Positions 26,682-36,038 are shown, counted from the stretch's first letter. The stretch: 64,000 nucleotides of DNA from Afipia sp. (GCA_017308575.1 JAFKEQ010000001.1:62001-126000); one strand, 5' to 3'. Notes: a model not told the origin generated them from the sequence alone. Numbers and translations: made by a program.

Positions 26682-28949
26682 ATGCGGAGCGCGCTGGGAG
26701 GCCCCCGCGTCTTGTTGAGACGGCTCCGCGAAGTGATGGCCGAACAGGTCAGCGCTCAGGAACGGCTCGACAAGATCGTGGTGCTGATCGCCGCCAACAT
26801 GGTGGCGGAGGTCTGCTCGTGCTATGTGCTGCGCGTCGACAATACCCTTGAGCTGTATGCCACCGAAGGTCTGAACCGGGACGCGGTCCATCAAACGGTT
26901 CTGACCGCGCATGAAGGCCTTGTCGGCCTCGTCGCTTCCGAAGCCACCCCGCTCAACCTGTCGAACGCCCAGTCGCATCCAGCGTTCTCCTACCGGCCGG
27001 AAACCGGCGAAGAAATTTACCACTCGTTCCTCGGCGTGCCGATCCTGCGCTCGGGCAATACGCTCGGCGTGCTGGTGGTGCAGAACCGCGCCCACCGCAC
27101 CTATGTCGAGGAAGAGGTCGAGGCACTGCAGACCACCGCGATGGTGCTCGCAGAGATGATCGCGTCGGGCGAATTGTCATCGCTCGCAAGGCCCGGCGCA
27201 GAACCCGCCGCGCGGCACTCGATCCACAAGAGCGGCGCCATTCTCTCGGACGGCATCGCCCTCGGTCATGTCGTGCTGCACGAGCCGCGCGTCGTCATCA
27301 CCAACTACATTGCCGAAGACCTTCCCAAGGAGGTCAAGCGGCTCGACGCCGCCATCACCAAGCTGCGCGCCGATCTCGATCGACTGCTCGAGCGCGGCGA
27401 CATGGCCGACGGCGGCGAGCATCGCGACGTCCTTGAAGCCTATCGCATGTTCGCCAACGATCAGGGCTGGCAGCACAAGCTGCACGAGGCGGTGGCGACC
27501 GGCCTCACCGCGGAAGCCGCCGTCGAGCGCGTGCAGTCCGATACGCGCGCACGCATGCTGCGCTCCACCGACCCTTATCTGCGCGACCGCCTGCATGACC
27601 TCGAGGATCTGGGCCATCGCCTGATGCGGCAGCTCGTGGGGCAGGACCACGCGCCGTCGCGCGAACAGTTGCCGGACAACGCCATCCTGATCGCCCGCTC
27701 CATGGGGCCTGCGGCGCTGCTCGACTATGACCGCAAGCGGCTGCGCGGCCTTGTGCTGGAAGAAGGCACCGCCAATTCGCATGTCTCGATCGTCGCGCGC
27801 GCACTCGGCATCGCGGCTATCGGCGAAGTGGCGAATGCCGCGGGCATCGCCGATCCGGGCGACGCCATCATCGTCGATGGCACGTCGGGCTCGATCTACA
27901 TCCGCCCCTCGCAGGAAATCCAGTCGGCTTATGCCGAGCGCGTGCGCTTCCGCGCGCGGCGTCAGGAACAGTATCGCGAACTGCGCGACAAGCCGTGCAT
28001 CACGAAAGACGGCCAGCCGGTCGATCTCATGATCAACGCCGGCCTCGTGATCGACCTGCCGCATATCGACGACACCGGCTCGTCCGGCATCGGCCTGTTC
28101 CGCACCGAACTGCAGTTCATGGTGGGACAAAGCCTGCCGCGCACCAGCGAACAGCTTGCGCTCTACCGCGCCGTGCTGGACGCCGCTGGCAAGAAGCCGG
28201 TCACCTTCCGCACGCTCGACATCGGCGGCGACAAGGCGCTGCCCTACATGGATACGATCACCGAGGAGAATCCGGCGCTCGGCTGGCGCGCGATCCGCCT
28301 CGGCCTCGACCGTCCGGGACTTCTGCGCGGACAGGTCCGTGCGCTGCTGCGCGCCGCCTCCGGACGTTATCTGCGCGTGATGTTTCCGATGATCTCGCAG
28401 GTGGACGAATTCGATCAGGCCAAGCTCGTGATCGAGCGCGAGTTGACCTATCTGCGCCAGCACGGACACACGCTTCCCGAGCGCGTCGATGTCGGCACCA
28501 TGGTCGAGGTTCCGGCGCTGCTCTTCCAGATGGACGAACTGCTCAAGCGGGTCGATTTCATTTCGGTGGGGTCGAACGACCTGTTCCAGTTTTTGTTCGC
28601 CGTCGACCGCGGCAACTCCCGCGTCACCGACCGCTTCGACACACTGTCGGCGCCGATCCTGCGCGCGCTTCGCGACATCGCGCAAAAGGCGAATGAAGCT
28701 GGAAAATCCCTGTCGCTCTGCGGCGAAATGGCCTCGCAGCCGCTCGGGGCGCTGGCTCTGATCGCGCTCGGCTATCGCTCGCTCTCGCTGTCGGCGACAG
28801 CCCATGGGCCCGTGAAGGCGATGATCCTCGATCTCGATGCAGCAAAAGCCGAGACGATGATGAAGTCCCTGCTGGAGGCACCGGCCGGAAGCGTCTCGAT
28901 CCGCACCCGGCTGACGGAATTCGCCGAAGCCGAAGGGCTCGCATTGTAG
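26682..28949 (+). CDS. ptsP: Phosphoenolpyruvate-protein phosphotransferase, PTS-Ntr EI (PtsP)
   Basis: Enzyme I of the nitrogen PTS; it uses PEP to phosphorylate NPr, feeding EIIA-Ntr. 755 residues. An N-terminal GAF domain (about 20-165, RLDKIVVLIAANMVAEVCSC) probably senses glutamine or 2-oxoglutarate, as in enterics. Next come the NPr-binding helices (about 185-330), the phosphohistidine domain with His367 (GTANSHVSIVARALGI), and the PEP-binding barrel with FRTELQFM and the catalytic Cys680 (SLCGEMAS). ATG 26682 is the first start, and the GAF homology begins soon after. glnD, another nitrogen sensor, lies 32 kb away. Confidence 0.96.
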   Translation: MRSALGGPRVLLRRLREVMAEQVSAQERLDKIVVLIAANMVAEVCSCYVLRVDNTLELYATEGLNRDAVHQTVLTAHEGLVGLVASEATPLNLSNAQSHPAFSYRPETGEEIYHSFLGVPILRSGNTLGVLVVQNRAHRTYVEEEVEALQTTAMVLAEMIASGELSSLARPGAEPAARHSIHKSGAILSDGIALGHVVLHEPRVVITNYIAEDLPKEVKRLDAAITKLRADLDRLLERGDMADGGEHRDVLEAYRMFANDQGWQHKLHEAVATGLTAEAAVERVQSDTRARMLRSTDPYLRDRLHDLEDLGHRLMRQLVGQDHAPSREQLPDNAILIARSMGPAALLDYDRKRLRGLVLEEGTANSHVSIVARALGIAAIGEVANAAGIADPGDAIIVDGTSGSIYIRPSQEIQSAYAERVRFRARRQEQYRELRDKPCITKDGQPVDLMINAGLVIDLPHIDDTGSSGIGLFRTELQFMVGQSLPRTSEQLALYRAVLDAAGKKPVTFRTLDIGGDKALPYMDTITEENPALGWRAIRLGLDRPGLLRGQVRALLRAASGRYLRVMFPMISQVDEFDQAKLVIERELTYLRQHGHTLPERVDVGTMVEVPALLFQMDELLKRVDFISVGSNDLFQFLFAVDRGNSRVTDRFDTLSAPILRALRDIAQKANEAGKSLSLCGEMASQPLGALALIALGYRSLSLSATAHGPVKAMILDLDAAKAETMMKSLLEAPAGSVSIRTRLTEFAEAEGLAL

Positions 28950-29007
28950 CGGCGCTTTCAAACTGCTCCGAAGCTCGCCTTTTTATTCCTGACGATCGAT
29001 CCGTTTC

Positions 29008-30090
29008 ATGACCCTGCTCCCTGAAGCCAAACTCGATACCCTGCTGGCGCGCCATGCGGCGCTTGAAGCTGAACTGCTCGGCCAGGTGAATTCGGAAACC
29101 TATGTCCGCATCACCCGCGAGTTGAGCGAACTCGCGCCCGTGGTTGATGCGGTGAAGGCCTATCGCTCGGCGGCCAACGAAATCGCCGGGATCGACGCGC
29201 TGATCGCCGATCCCGGCACCGACGCCGCCATGCGCGACTTGGCAGAGACCGAGCGGCCCGACCTTGAGGCCAAACGCGACGAGCTGGTACAGAACATCCG
29301 CATCGCGCTGCTGCCCAAGGACGCGATGGACGACCGCAACGTGGTGCTGGAAATCCGCGCCGGCACCGGCGGCGACGAAGCCTCGCTGTTCGCAGGCGAT
29401 CTGTTTCGCATGTACGAGCGCTTCGCCGCCTTGCAGGGCTGGAAGGTGGAGATCGTCTCCGCGTCCGAAGGCACCATGGGCGGCTACAAGGAAATCGTCG
29501 CCGAGGTGCAGGGCCGCGGCGCGTTTGCCAAACTGAAATTCGAATCCGGCGTGCATCGCGTTCAGCGCGTCCCCGACACCGAAACGCAGGGCCGCATTCA
29601 CACCTCCGCCGCGACCGTCGCCGTGCTGCCCGAGGCCGAGGATGTCGACGTCGACATCAAGGACACCGACCTGCGCATCGAGACCATGCGCGCACAGGGC
29701 GCAGGCGGTCAGCACGTCAACAAGACCGAATCCGCGATCCGTATCACGCATCTTCCGACCGGCATTGTCGTGATGATGCAGGACAGCCGTTCGCAGCATA
29801 AGAATCGCGCCAGCGCCATGAACATCCTGCGCTCGCGCATCTACGACGCCGAGCGGCAGCGCCTCGATTCCGAGCGCTCTGCCGAGCGCAAGGGCCAGGT
29901 CGGCTCCGGCGACCGCTCCGAGCGCATCCGCACCTACAACTTTCCGCAAGGCCGCGTCACCGACCACCGCATCAACCTGACGCTCTACAAACTGCCGCAG
30001 GTGATCGCGGGTGACGCGCTCGGCGAACTGATCGATGCTCTGACCACCGAGCATCAGGCCGCACAACTGGCCGAACAGGGCAACGCGTGA
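29008..30090 (+). CDS. prfA: Peptide chain release factor 1
   Basis: Ends translation at UAA and UAG. 360 residues, the standard RF1 length. The catalytic GGQ is at 233-235 ([18 protein letters not shown]), and the domain start [18 protein letters not shown] is clear. The codon-recognition loop is not obvious by eye, but length and neighbours fit RF1, not RF2. It overlaps prmC by 4 nt, and PrmC methylates the GGQ glutamine, so expression of enzyme and substrate is coupled. 58 bp separates it from ptsP. Confidence 0.96.
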   Translation: MTLLPEAKLDTLLARHAALEAELLGQVNSETYVRITRELSELAPVVDAVKAYRSAANEIAGIDALIADPGTDAAMRDLAETERPDLEAKRDELVQNIRIALLPKDAMDDRNVVLEIRAGTGGDEASLFAGDLFRMYERFAALQGWKVEIVSASEGTMGGYKEIVAEVQGRGAFAKLKFESGVHRVQRVPDTETQGRIHTSAATVAVLPEAEDVDVDIKDTDLRIETMRAQGAGGQHVNKTESAIRITHLPTGIVVMMQDSRSQHKNRASAMNILRSRIYDAERQRLDSERSAERKGQVGSGDRSERIRTYNFPQGRVTDHRINLTLYKLPQVIAGDALGELIDALTTEHQAAQLAEQGNA

Positions 30091-30971
30091 GCGCGCCTCT
30101 CGCCGGACTGAGCGTCGAGGCCGCCCGCCGCGCGCTCGCCGCACACTTCAAGGCCCACGACATCGATTCGCCCGACCTCGATGCGCGCCTGCTGATCGGC
30201 GCGGCACTCGGCCTCGATCACACCGGTCTTGCGATACAGGCCAGTCGCATCATCGCCGGTCACGAAGCCGAGATCATCGCGAGCCATGCTGCGCGCCGGG
30301 TCGCGCATGAACCCGTCGCGCGCATCCTCGGCCACAAGGAATTCTGGGGTCTCGATTTCGAACTGTCCGATGCAACGCTGGTGCCGCGGCCGGACACTGA
30401 AACCGTGGTGGAAGCCGCGCTGGACATTCTGCGCCGCGAATCGCGCGCCGGCTTGTCGCTTCGCATCGCCGATATCGGCACCGGCTCCGGCGCGATTCTG
30501 CTGGCGCTGTTGTCCGAGCTTCCGGCGGCCACCGGCATCGGCACCGACATCAACCCCGCGGCACTGGACACCGCGAAAACCAACGCCACCCGGCTGGGCT
30601 TCGCCGATCGCGCCTCCTTCGTCGCATGCGACTACGCGGGAGGCCTCTCCGGCCCGTTCGATCTTATCGTGTCGAATCCGCCCTATATCCGCTCGGCGGA
30701 CATCGCCGCGCTGGACCCCGATGTGCGCGATCACGATCCCGCTCTGGCGCTGGATGGCGGCGCGGATGGACTCAACGCTTATCGTGCAATCATGCCTCAG
30801 GCAGTGGGCCTGCTCGCTTCCGAGGGGCTTCTGATCGTCGAGGTCGGGCATGACCAGAGCGCCGACGTGAGTGCTCTCATGCGCATGGCAGGGTTAACTC
30901 TGCCCCATCCGCCAAAGGCCGATTTGGCGGGCATTCATCGTGCCGTCATAGGCCGAAAGAAGGCCGTTTAA
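30087..30971 (+). CDS. prmC: Release factor glutamine N5-methyltransferase
   Basis: Methylates the GGQ glutamine of release factors using SAM. 294 residues. SAM motif [16 protein letters not shown] (about 129-144) and the substrate motif NPPY with Asn197 ([14 protein letters not shown]) are present. [12 protein letters not shown] before the motif is typical. It starts at GTG 30087, overlapping the prfA stop (GTGA). The downstream region has no gene for 462 bp. Confidence 0.95.
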   Translation: MSAPLAGLSVEAARRALAAHFKAHDIDSPDLDARLLIGAALGLDHTGLAIQASRIIAGHEAEIIASHAARRVAHEPVARILGHKEFWGLDFELSDATLVPRPDTETVVEAALDILRRESRAGLSLRIADIGTGSGAILLALLSELPAATGIGTDINPAALDTAKTNATRLGFADRASFVACDYAGGLSGPFDLIVSNPPYIRSADIAALDPDVRDHDPALALDGGADGLNAYRAIMPQAVGLLASEGLLIVEVGHDQSADVSALMRMAGLTLPHPPKADLAGIHRAVIGRKKAV

Positions 30972-31433
30972 AGGGCTGTCCGGGAACAAAAAACCTCTTG
31001 GAATATTGCTCCGGAGCGACTACGTTCCGGCCACACCATCGGTTCAGGGAATGGCCCCCGTTAAGGAATACGGGGTCGGAGCCAGAGGTCTCGAAAGAGA
31101 CGCCCGCCGGATGAAAGGTTCCTAAAACACTGGTCATGACGAGCGCGAAGGCTGAAAGAGCTGCGCTGCTTGAGACCGGGAAGCGAACGAAAGCCTGATT
31201 TTGCGCTCGAACATTCAACTGCAGAACATGATGCCTGTTTGCTCAGGCTGATCCAGCCCAGGCGGCAACTGCCTGCGGGCATTTGGAGAACGCGTCTTTG
31301 TTGAGCGCGACGAATGGCTACCACAGTATGAACGATGGGCAGTACGCCACCTGCGCGAATGCATTGTGCTGTGTCCTGTACACGAAGTCTTGCACACGAA
31401 TTTTCACGATCCAGAAGCGGTAAAAGGCATCTC
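30972..31433. other. 462-bp gap without a convincing gene, between prmC and the DUF4167 gene
   Basis: No plus-strand frame looks coding. The minus-strand frame 31061-31573 is mostly the reverse of the Asn-rich start of the DUF4167 gene and lacks a protein-like composition. Small hairpins are visible: GTCTC-GAAA-GAGAC (31088-31101, a GNRA-type tetraloop) and CCCCGT...ACGGGG (31056-31075). This could be a long leader of the next gene, a small RNA or a decayed gene. Neither the tmRNA tag pattern nor the SRP RNA core (GGAAGCAGCC) is present. Confidence 0.4.
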
Positions 31434-32159
31434 ATGAGAAACGGCCCGAATAACAACAAGCGTATGCGCAGCCGGAATAACAACAACAATAACAACAACA
31501 ATAACCGGCGCGGCCAGAACCCGATGACCCGGGTCTTCGAGTCCAACGGACCCGACATCAAGATTCGCGGCACCGCTTCTCATATTGCCGAGAAATATGT
31601 TCAGCTCGCCCGCGACGCGCGCAGTTCGGGCGATCCGGTTGCCGCCGAAAATTACTACCAGCACGCCGAACATTATTTCCGCCTGATCGCCGCGGCGCAG
31701 GAACAGTTCCGCCAGAACCAGCCGCAACAGCAGCAGCCGCGCATCGATAGCGACTCGCTCGACAACAACGACGATGATGCCGACGGCTTCTCGAGCTTCG
31801 GCGCAGAACCCGGCTTCGTTCCGCAGCCGCAGCAGCAATTCCAGCCGCGTGAGCAGCAGCCTTATCCCCGCGATCAGCAGCAGCCGCGTGAGCAGAACTT
31901 CCGCGATCGCGATCAGCCGCGTGAACATCGCCAGCAGCCGCAGCCCGCGGCGCAGCCGATGGAAAGCGAAGCGGTGGATCGTCTGCCGTCGTTCATCACC
32001 GGCGGCGCTCCGCAGCCGGCAGTCGGCGGCGGCGAGAATGGCGGCAATCAGGGGAATGGCGAACGCTTCAATCATCGCCGCCGGCGCCGGCCGCCCGGCC
32101 CGCGCCCGGACAATCAGAATGCTCAGCCACCGGTGGAAGATCTCTCGGCCGGCGAGTAA
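31434..32159 (+). CDS. DUF4167 domain protein with Asn-rich start and Gln/Pro/Arg-rich tail
   Basis: 241 residues from ATG 31434. Residues 1-30 are basic and Asn-rich, including an uninterrupted run of ten Asn codons. The conserved DUF4167 core is about 32-85 (MTRVFESNGPDIKIRGTA, then AEKYVQLARDARSSGDPVAA and ENYYQHAEHYFRLIAAAQEQ). From about 90 on, the protein is low-complexity with repeated QQPRE/QQQP units and a run of RRRRR near 218-223. It looks disordered and basic at both ends, so RNA or nucleoid binding is possible; I know of no established function. A strong terminator follows. Confidence 0.9.
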   Translation: MRNGPNNNKRMRSRNNNNNNNNNNRRGQNPMTRVFESNGPDIKIRGTASHIAEKYVQLARDARSSGDPVAAENYYQHAEHYFRLIAAAQEQFRQNQPQQQQPRIDSDSLDNNDDDADGFSSFGAEPGFVPQPQQQFQPREQQPYPRDQQQPREQNFRDRDQPREHRQQPQPAAQPMESEAVDRLPSFITGGAPQPAVGGGENGGNQGNGERFNHRRRRRPPGPRPDNQNAQPPVEDLSAGE

Positions 32160-32181
32160 TACCTCCCGCTGATACGAATGG

Positions 32182-32217
32182 ACTGCCCGTCCGAGCAAGC
32201 CTCGGGCGGGCAGTTTT
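32182..32217 (+). terminator. Terminator after the DUF4167 gene
   Basis: A 14-bp stem (32182-32195 with 32201-32214, one G-U pair) encloses a CAAGC loop and is followed by TTTT. It lies between two converging genes and could serve both. Confidence 0.88.
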
Positions 32218-32233
32218 CATTTGGCGATGTCGT

Positions 32234-32989
32234 TCAACCCGTCGCGGGCTTGTCGTCCCGCCGTGTCGGCGTCGGCACCAGAACAGGCGGCATCGACGGA
32301 ATCAGCCGCGTGCGTTCGCGATGCGCCGGGATCGCGCGGTACACCTGCTTCGATGCCTCGACAATGTGAACGCCTGCGAATGGCGACGACACCGCGGCGC
32401 TCATCCGCTCCCAGGCCATCGCCGATTGCAACACCCATCCACTGCCGAACGGCGGCATGAACAGGGCCTCGCCCCATGCGGTCGGCGTGAACCATGTCTG
32501 CCGCAGCAGTTGCGTGATCTGCGAACGCGAATAGGGACGGCCATGGCCGAACGGCGTGCTGTCGGTCCGCGTCCATACGCCGCGCCGGTTCGGAATGATC
32601 GCCATCATCCGCCCCGACGGCGCGAGAACGCGCCAGACCTCGCGCAGCAGGCTTTCGGGATCGTCGCACATCTCAAGCGCATGCACGATCAGGATGCGAT
32701 CGACCGCCGCATCCGCCAGCGGCAGCGAAAACTCATCCACCAGCGTCGAAAGCGTCGGGCGCGCAGTGGGCCATTTCATCACACCCTGCCCCGCCGGCAT
32801 CAGCGCGATGCAGCGCTCCGCGTCCTCACGAAACAGGCCGAGATACGGTGTCGGATAACCAAGTCCCGCCACGCGCAGGCCATTCGCATGCGGCCAGTGC
32901 CGCTGGATGCCGCGATTGATCAGACGCCGCGCCACGATGCCGAGGCGCTGCGAATAGAAGTTGCGAAGATCGATCACGTCGATGGTCAT
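32234..32989 (-). CDS. Class I methyltransferase-like protein, divergent from gloB
   Basis: 251 residues. Regions recognisable as methyltransferase type 11: SLPLADAAVDRILIVHALEM, then LLREVWRVLAPSGRMMAIIP and NRRGVWTRTDSTPFGHGRPY. The glycine-rich SAM motif I is not standard; it reads LRVAGLGYPTPYLGLF. This form appears to be the normal state of this alphaproteobacterial family next to gloB as I recall it, but I cannot check. The C-terminus (VPTPTRRDDKPATG) looks disordered. It is divergent from gloB across 129 bp. Substrate unknown. Confidence 0.82.
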   Translation of the reverse strand: MTIDVIDLRNFYSQRLGIVARRLINRGIQRHWPHANGLRVAGLGYPTPYLGLFREDAERCIALMPAGQGVMKWPTARPTLSTLVDEFSLPLADAAVDRILIVHALEMCDDPESLLREVWRVLAPSGRMMAIIPNRRGVWTRTDSTPFGHGRPYSRSQITQLLRQTWFTPTAWGEALFMPPFGSGWVLQSAMAWERMSAAVSSPFAGVHIVEASKQVYRAIPAHRERTRLIPSMPPVLVPTPTRRDDKPATG

Positions 32990-33118
32990 GTCATCAGTCT
33001 ATCATGTCGGGATGCGGCATCCAGCGCGGATGGATCAGTCTCCGTGGAACGGCGTTAACGTATTTCACCGGCCCCTTGGCCGTGTTAGCTTGGAGACATC
33101 CCTAGATCTGGAGACGTC

Positions 33119-33886
33119 ATGACTGCCGAGATTCGCCTGTTTTCCTGCCTGTCCGACAATTTCGGTTATCTCATTCACGATCCGGCGACCGGGGCGACGG
33201 CATCGATCGACGCGCCGGAGGCGGGCCCGATCATCGCCGCCCTTGAACGCGAAGGCTGGACCCTGACCGACATTCTGGTCACCCATCATCACGCGGACCA
33301 TGTCGGCGGCATCGCCGAACTCAAGACGAAATACAATTGCCGCGTGGTCGCGCCGTTTGACAACGGCACCGCGATTCCGCTGGTCGATGTACGCGTGAAG
33401 GAAGGCGATACCGTCAAGGTCGGCAACCTCTCCGCGCGCGTGCTGGAGACGCCGGGCCACACCCTCGATCATATCAGCTACATGTTCGACGCCGAGCGCG
33501 CGCTGTTCTGCGCCGACACGCTGTTTTCCATCGGCTGCGGCCGCGTCTTCGAAGGCACCTATCCGATGATGTGGGAATCGCTGCTGAAGCTGCGCGCGCT
33601 GCCCAACGATACGCGGATCTATTGCGGTCATGAATACACCGCATCCAATGTGAAGTTCGCGCTCGGTATCGAGCCCAACAATCCGGCGCTCAAGGCCCGC
33701 GCTGAAGAAGTCGCCAGGCAGCGCGCGGCAAACCAGCCGACGGTGCCGACATTGATCCGCGACGAGAAGGAAGCAAACACCTTCCTGCGCGCCGATGTGC
33801 CCTCCGTCGCAGCCGCGCTCGGCATGACGGGCAGAAGCCCGGCCGACGTATTCGGAGAAATCCGTGAGCGTAAGAACAAGGGCTGA
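33119..33886 (+). CDS. gloB: Hydroxyacylglutathione hydrolase (glyoxalase II)
   Basis: Hydrolyses S-D-lactoylglutathione in methylglyoxal detoxification. 255 residues. Metallo-beta-lactamase fold with the binuclear metal motif THHHADHVGG (T-H-x-H-x-D-H; about 57-66), then ETPGHTLDHISYM and FCADTLFSIGCGRVFEGT. C-terminal glutathione-contact region: YCGHEYTASNVKFAL and NPALKARAEEV. It shares one base with the cupin start (TGATG), so the two genes are coupled. Confidence 0.96.
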   Translation: MTAEIRLFSCLSDNFGYLIHDPATGATASIDAPEAGPIIAALEREGWTLTDILVTHHHADHVGGIAELKTKYNCRVVAPFDNGTAIPLVDVRVKEGDTVKVGNLSARVLETPGHTLDHISYMFDAERALFCADTLFSIGCGRVFEGTYPMMWESLLKLRALPNDTRIYCGHEYTASNVKFALGIEPNNPALKARAEEVARQRAANQPTVPTLIRDEKEANTFLRADVPSVAAALGMTGRSPADVFGEIRERKNKG

Positions 33887-34323
33887 TGCAGACTTCTTCC
33901 GCGCTCAGCGCCGCGCAGGTCATCGCGCATCTGGATCTCAAGCCTCATCCCGAGGGCGGACACTATCGCGAAACCTTTCGCGACTCCCGCACCATCGAAG
34001 GTGGACGCGCCGCGTCCACCGCGATCTATTTCCTGCTGGCGCGGGGTGAACGATCACACTGGCATCGCGTGGATGCGGTAGAAATCTGGCACTATCATGC
34101 GGGCAGTCCGCTGACTCTGCACATCGCCGACAATGGCGGAGAACGCGCGATCCGGCTCGGTTCAAATCTGGCGGAAGGCGAGCAGCCGCAGGCCATCGTC
34201 CCCGCACATGCGTGGCAGGCCGCGGAAAGCACCGGCGACTGGACGCTGGTCAGTTGCACGGTCGCGCCGGGATTCGATTTCGCGACCTTCGAACTCGCGC
34301 CGCCGGGATGGAGCCCGGCCTGA
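33886..34323 (+). CDS. Cupin family protein (DUF985 / cupin 5)
   Basis: 145 residues. The fold signature HPEGGHYRETFRDS (about 25-38), AIYFLLARGERSHWHRVDAV (about 47-66) and EIWHYHAGSPLTLHI identify the cupin_5/DUF985 family; C-terminal VSCTVAPGFDFATFELA is also typical. Several His residues could bind a metal, but the reaction is not known. Translationally linked to gloB through TGATG at 33884-33888. It is followed by an intergenic inverted repeat. Confidence 0.9.
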   Translation: MQTSSALSAAQVIAHLDLKPHPEGGHYRETFRDSRTIEGGRAASTAIYFLLARGERSHWHRVDAVEIWHYHAGSPLTLHIADNGGERAIRLGSNLAEGEQPQAIVPAHAWQAAESTGDWTLVSCTVAPGFDFATFELAPPGWSPA

Positions 34324-34330
34324 TTATTTG

Positions 34331-34377
34331 GGCATGATCTTGTCCGAAAACCGGTGCCCACTTTTCGGGATCATGCC
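34331..34377. repeat. Inverted repeat (GGCATGATC...GATCATGCC family)
   Basis: Arms GGCATGATC (34331-34339) and GATCATGCC (34369-34377) are perfect reverse complements, with inner TCCGAAAA (34343-34350) pairing with TTTTCGG. The element overlaps the 3' end of the EamA gene and supplies its stop codon at 34371-34373. I recall it as a very frequent element in Nitrobacteraceae. Confidence 0.85.
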
Positions 34378-35243
34378 TTACCGAACACCATGTCCTTCGC
34401 CGCGATCAATCCGCCGATGGCAATCAGCGCCGCAGCGATGGCGAGCGACGCCGTCGGCCTGGCGAAGCCCGCCAGAATCAGGAATGCCGTGGATAGTAAC
34501 GGCGTGGCATAGGACGCCGCCCCGAGCACGCGGATGTCGCCGCGCTTCATGCCGATATCCCAGGCAAAGAACGCAAGCCCCACCGGGCCGATCCCCAGTG
34601 CAATAACGGCCAGCCATTGCGTCGCGCTCTCCGGCCAGACTGTCGTTTCCAGCACAACATGGCATAGCGTCGCCAGCAGCGCGGTGGCCAGACAAAATCC
34701 CGCCACCGCATCGGTCGGCACCGCCGCGAACTTGCGCGACATCACCGAATATCCGGCCCAGACGAAAGCGGCGACGAACGCCGCGACGAAGCCGGGCACA
34801 TGAGCCGGATTAAAACCCGATCCGCCGTTACCTGCAAACAGCATTACCGTTCCGGCAAAACCAAGCACCGCGCCGATGATGTGATGCGCCGCAAGCCGCT
34901 CGCCCGGCAAGAGCGACGACAGCAGCACGATCAGCAGCGGCCAGAGATAATTGAGAAGACCTGCTTCGGCGGGCGGTGCAAGACGCAGCGCCAGGAAATA
35001 TAGCGCGTGATAGCCAAACAGTCCGCCGATGCCGACCACCCACACCGCGAGCGGCTGGCGCAGGGCACGAATCGCCGATGGTCGCCACAACCATGTCAGC
35101 GGGCCAATGCACGCGCCGATAGCGAATGTCATGGCGAGAAGCTGAAACGGAGGAATGCGGCCCGTCGCCACGGTAAGCGCTGCAAGCAGCGACCACATGA
35201 GTATGGCAGCGAGACCGATGAAGGTGGCGGTGGACGGCGTCAT
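34371..35243 (-). CDS. EamA/DMT family exporter (YddG-like)
   Basis: 290 residues with about ten hydrophobic helices. First-half motif LAPPAEAGLLNYLWPLLIVL (about 86-105) and second-half GPVGLAFFAWDIGMKRGDIR resemble the YddG-type aromatic amino acid exporter branch of DMT proteins, so amino acid export is a reasonable but unproven guess. The stop TGA lies in the intergenic repeat, so the last residues (FGKA) depend on that insertion. It is followed 69 bp further right by the end of phaB on the same strand. Confidence 0.88.
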   Translation of the reverse strand: MTPSTATFIGLAAILMWSLLAALTVATGRIPPFQLLAMTFAIGACIGPLTWLWRPSAIRALRQPLAVWVVGIGGLFGYHALYFLALRLAPPAEAGLLNYLWPLLIVLLSSLLPGERLAAHHIIGAVLGFAGTVMLFAGNGGSGFNPAHVPGFVAAFVAAFVWAGYSVMSRKFAAVPTDAVAGFCLATALLATLCHVVLETTVWPESATQWLAVIALGIGPVGLAFFAWDIGMKRGDIRVLGAASYATPLLSTAFLILAGFARPTASLAIAAALIAIGGLIAAKDMVFGKA

Positions 35244-35312
35244 CGCGGATCAATGCCATTCAATCCGCGACAACGCCATATCCTTCGAGCAATTCCGGTA
35301 TTCGTAACCGCC

Positions 35313-36038
35313 TTACTGCAGGTACTGTCCGCCGTTGATGGTGAGCGTCGAACCGGTGACGAAGCTTGCGTCATCGGACGCGAGGAAGACCACGCCGCGT
35401 GCAATTTCCTCCGGCTCGCCGAGACGGTTCACCGGAATCTGCGGGATCACGGCCTTCTCGAGAACATCCTTCGGCACGGCCTGCACCATTTCGGTGTTGA
35501 TGTAGCCGGGGCAGATCGCGTTCACAGTGACGCCGCCCTTGGCATTTTCCAGCGCCAGCGCCTTGGTGAAGCCGATGTCACCCGCCTTCGCCGCGGAATA
35601 GTTCACCTGTCCGAACTGGCCCTTCTGGCCGTTGATGGAGGAAATATTGATGACGCGGCCGAACTTGCGCGCGCGCATGCCTTCGATCACCTGCCGCGTC
35701 ATGTTGAACAGCGAGCCGAGATTGGTGTTCATCACCGCGTTCCACTGATCGAGGGACATTTTGTGGAACGGCACGTCACGGGTGATGCCGGCATTGTTGA
35801 CCAGAACATCGACCGGTCCGAGATCGGCTTCAACCTTCTTCACGCCTTCGGCGCAGGCGTCGAACACGCTGACATCCCATTTATAGACGGGGATTCCCGT
35901 CTCGGCCTTGAACTTCGCAGCGGCTTCGTCGTTGCCGGCGTAACTCGCCGCGACGTTGTAGCCTGCAGCCTTCAGAGCCTTGCTGATTGCTGCGCCGATG
36001 CCCCGAGTCCCGCCCGTTACCAATGCTACGCGTGCCAT
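35313..36038 (-). CDS. phaB: Acetoacetyl-CoA reductase
   Basis: NADPH-dependent reduction of acetoacetyl-CoA to (R)-3-hydroxybutyryl-CoA for polyhydroxybutyrate. 241 residues from ATG 36038 (MARVALVTGGTRGIGAAI) with GGAGG 12 nt upstream; a longer frame to 36116 is rejected. Short-chain dehydrogenase features: Rossmann TGGTRGIG, NNAG, active Ser in INISSINGQ, and catalytic YSAAK; the C-terminus FVTGSTLTINGGQYL is typical of PhaB. It lies downstream of phaA, with two hairpins in the spacer, so independent or attenuated expression is likely. Confidence 0.96.
   Translation of the reverse strand: MARVALVTGGTRGIGAAISKALKAAGYNVAASYAGNDEAAAKFKAETGIPVYKWDVSVFDACAEGVKKVEADLGPVDVLVNNAGITRDVPFHKMSLDQWNAVMNTNLGSLFNMTRQVIEGMRARKFGRVINISSINGQKGQFGQVNYSAAKAGDIGFTKALALENAKGGVTVNAICPGYINTEMVQAVPKDVLEKAVIPQIPVNRLGEPEEIARGVVFLASDDASFVTGSTLTINGGQYLQ

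Noticed and set aside
30972..31433. Possible tmRNA, SRP RNA or 6S RNA in the gap after prmC
   Set aside because: The tag-peptide pattern and the GGAAGCAGCC core are absent, and I cannot show the 6S bubble; it is kept only as an unassigned structured region.
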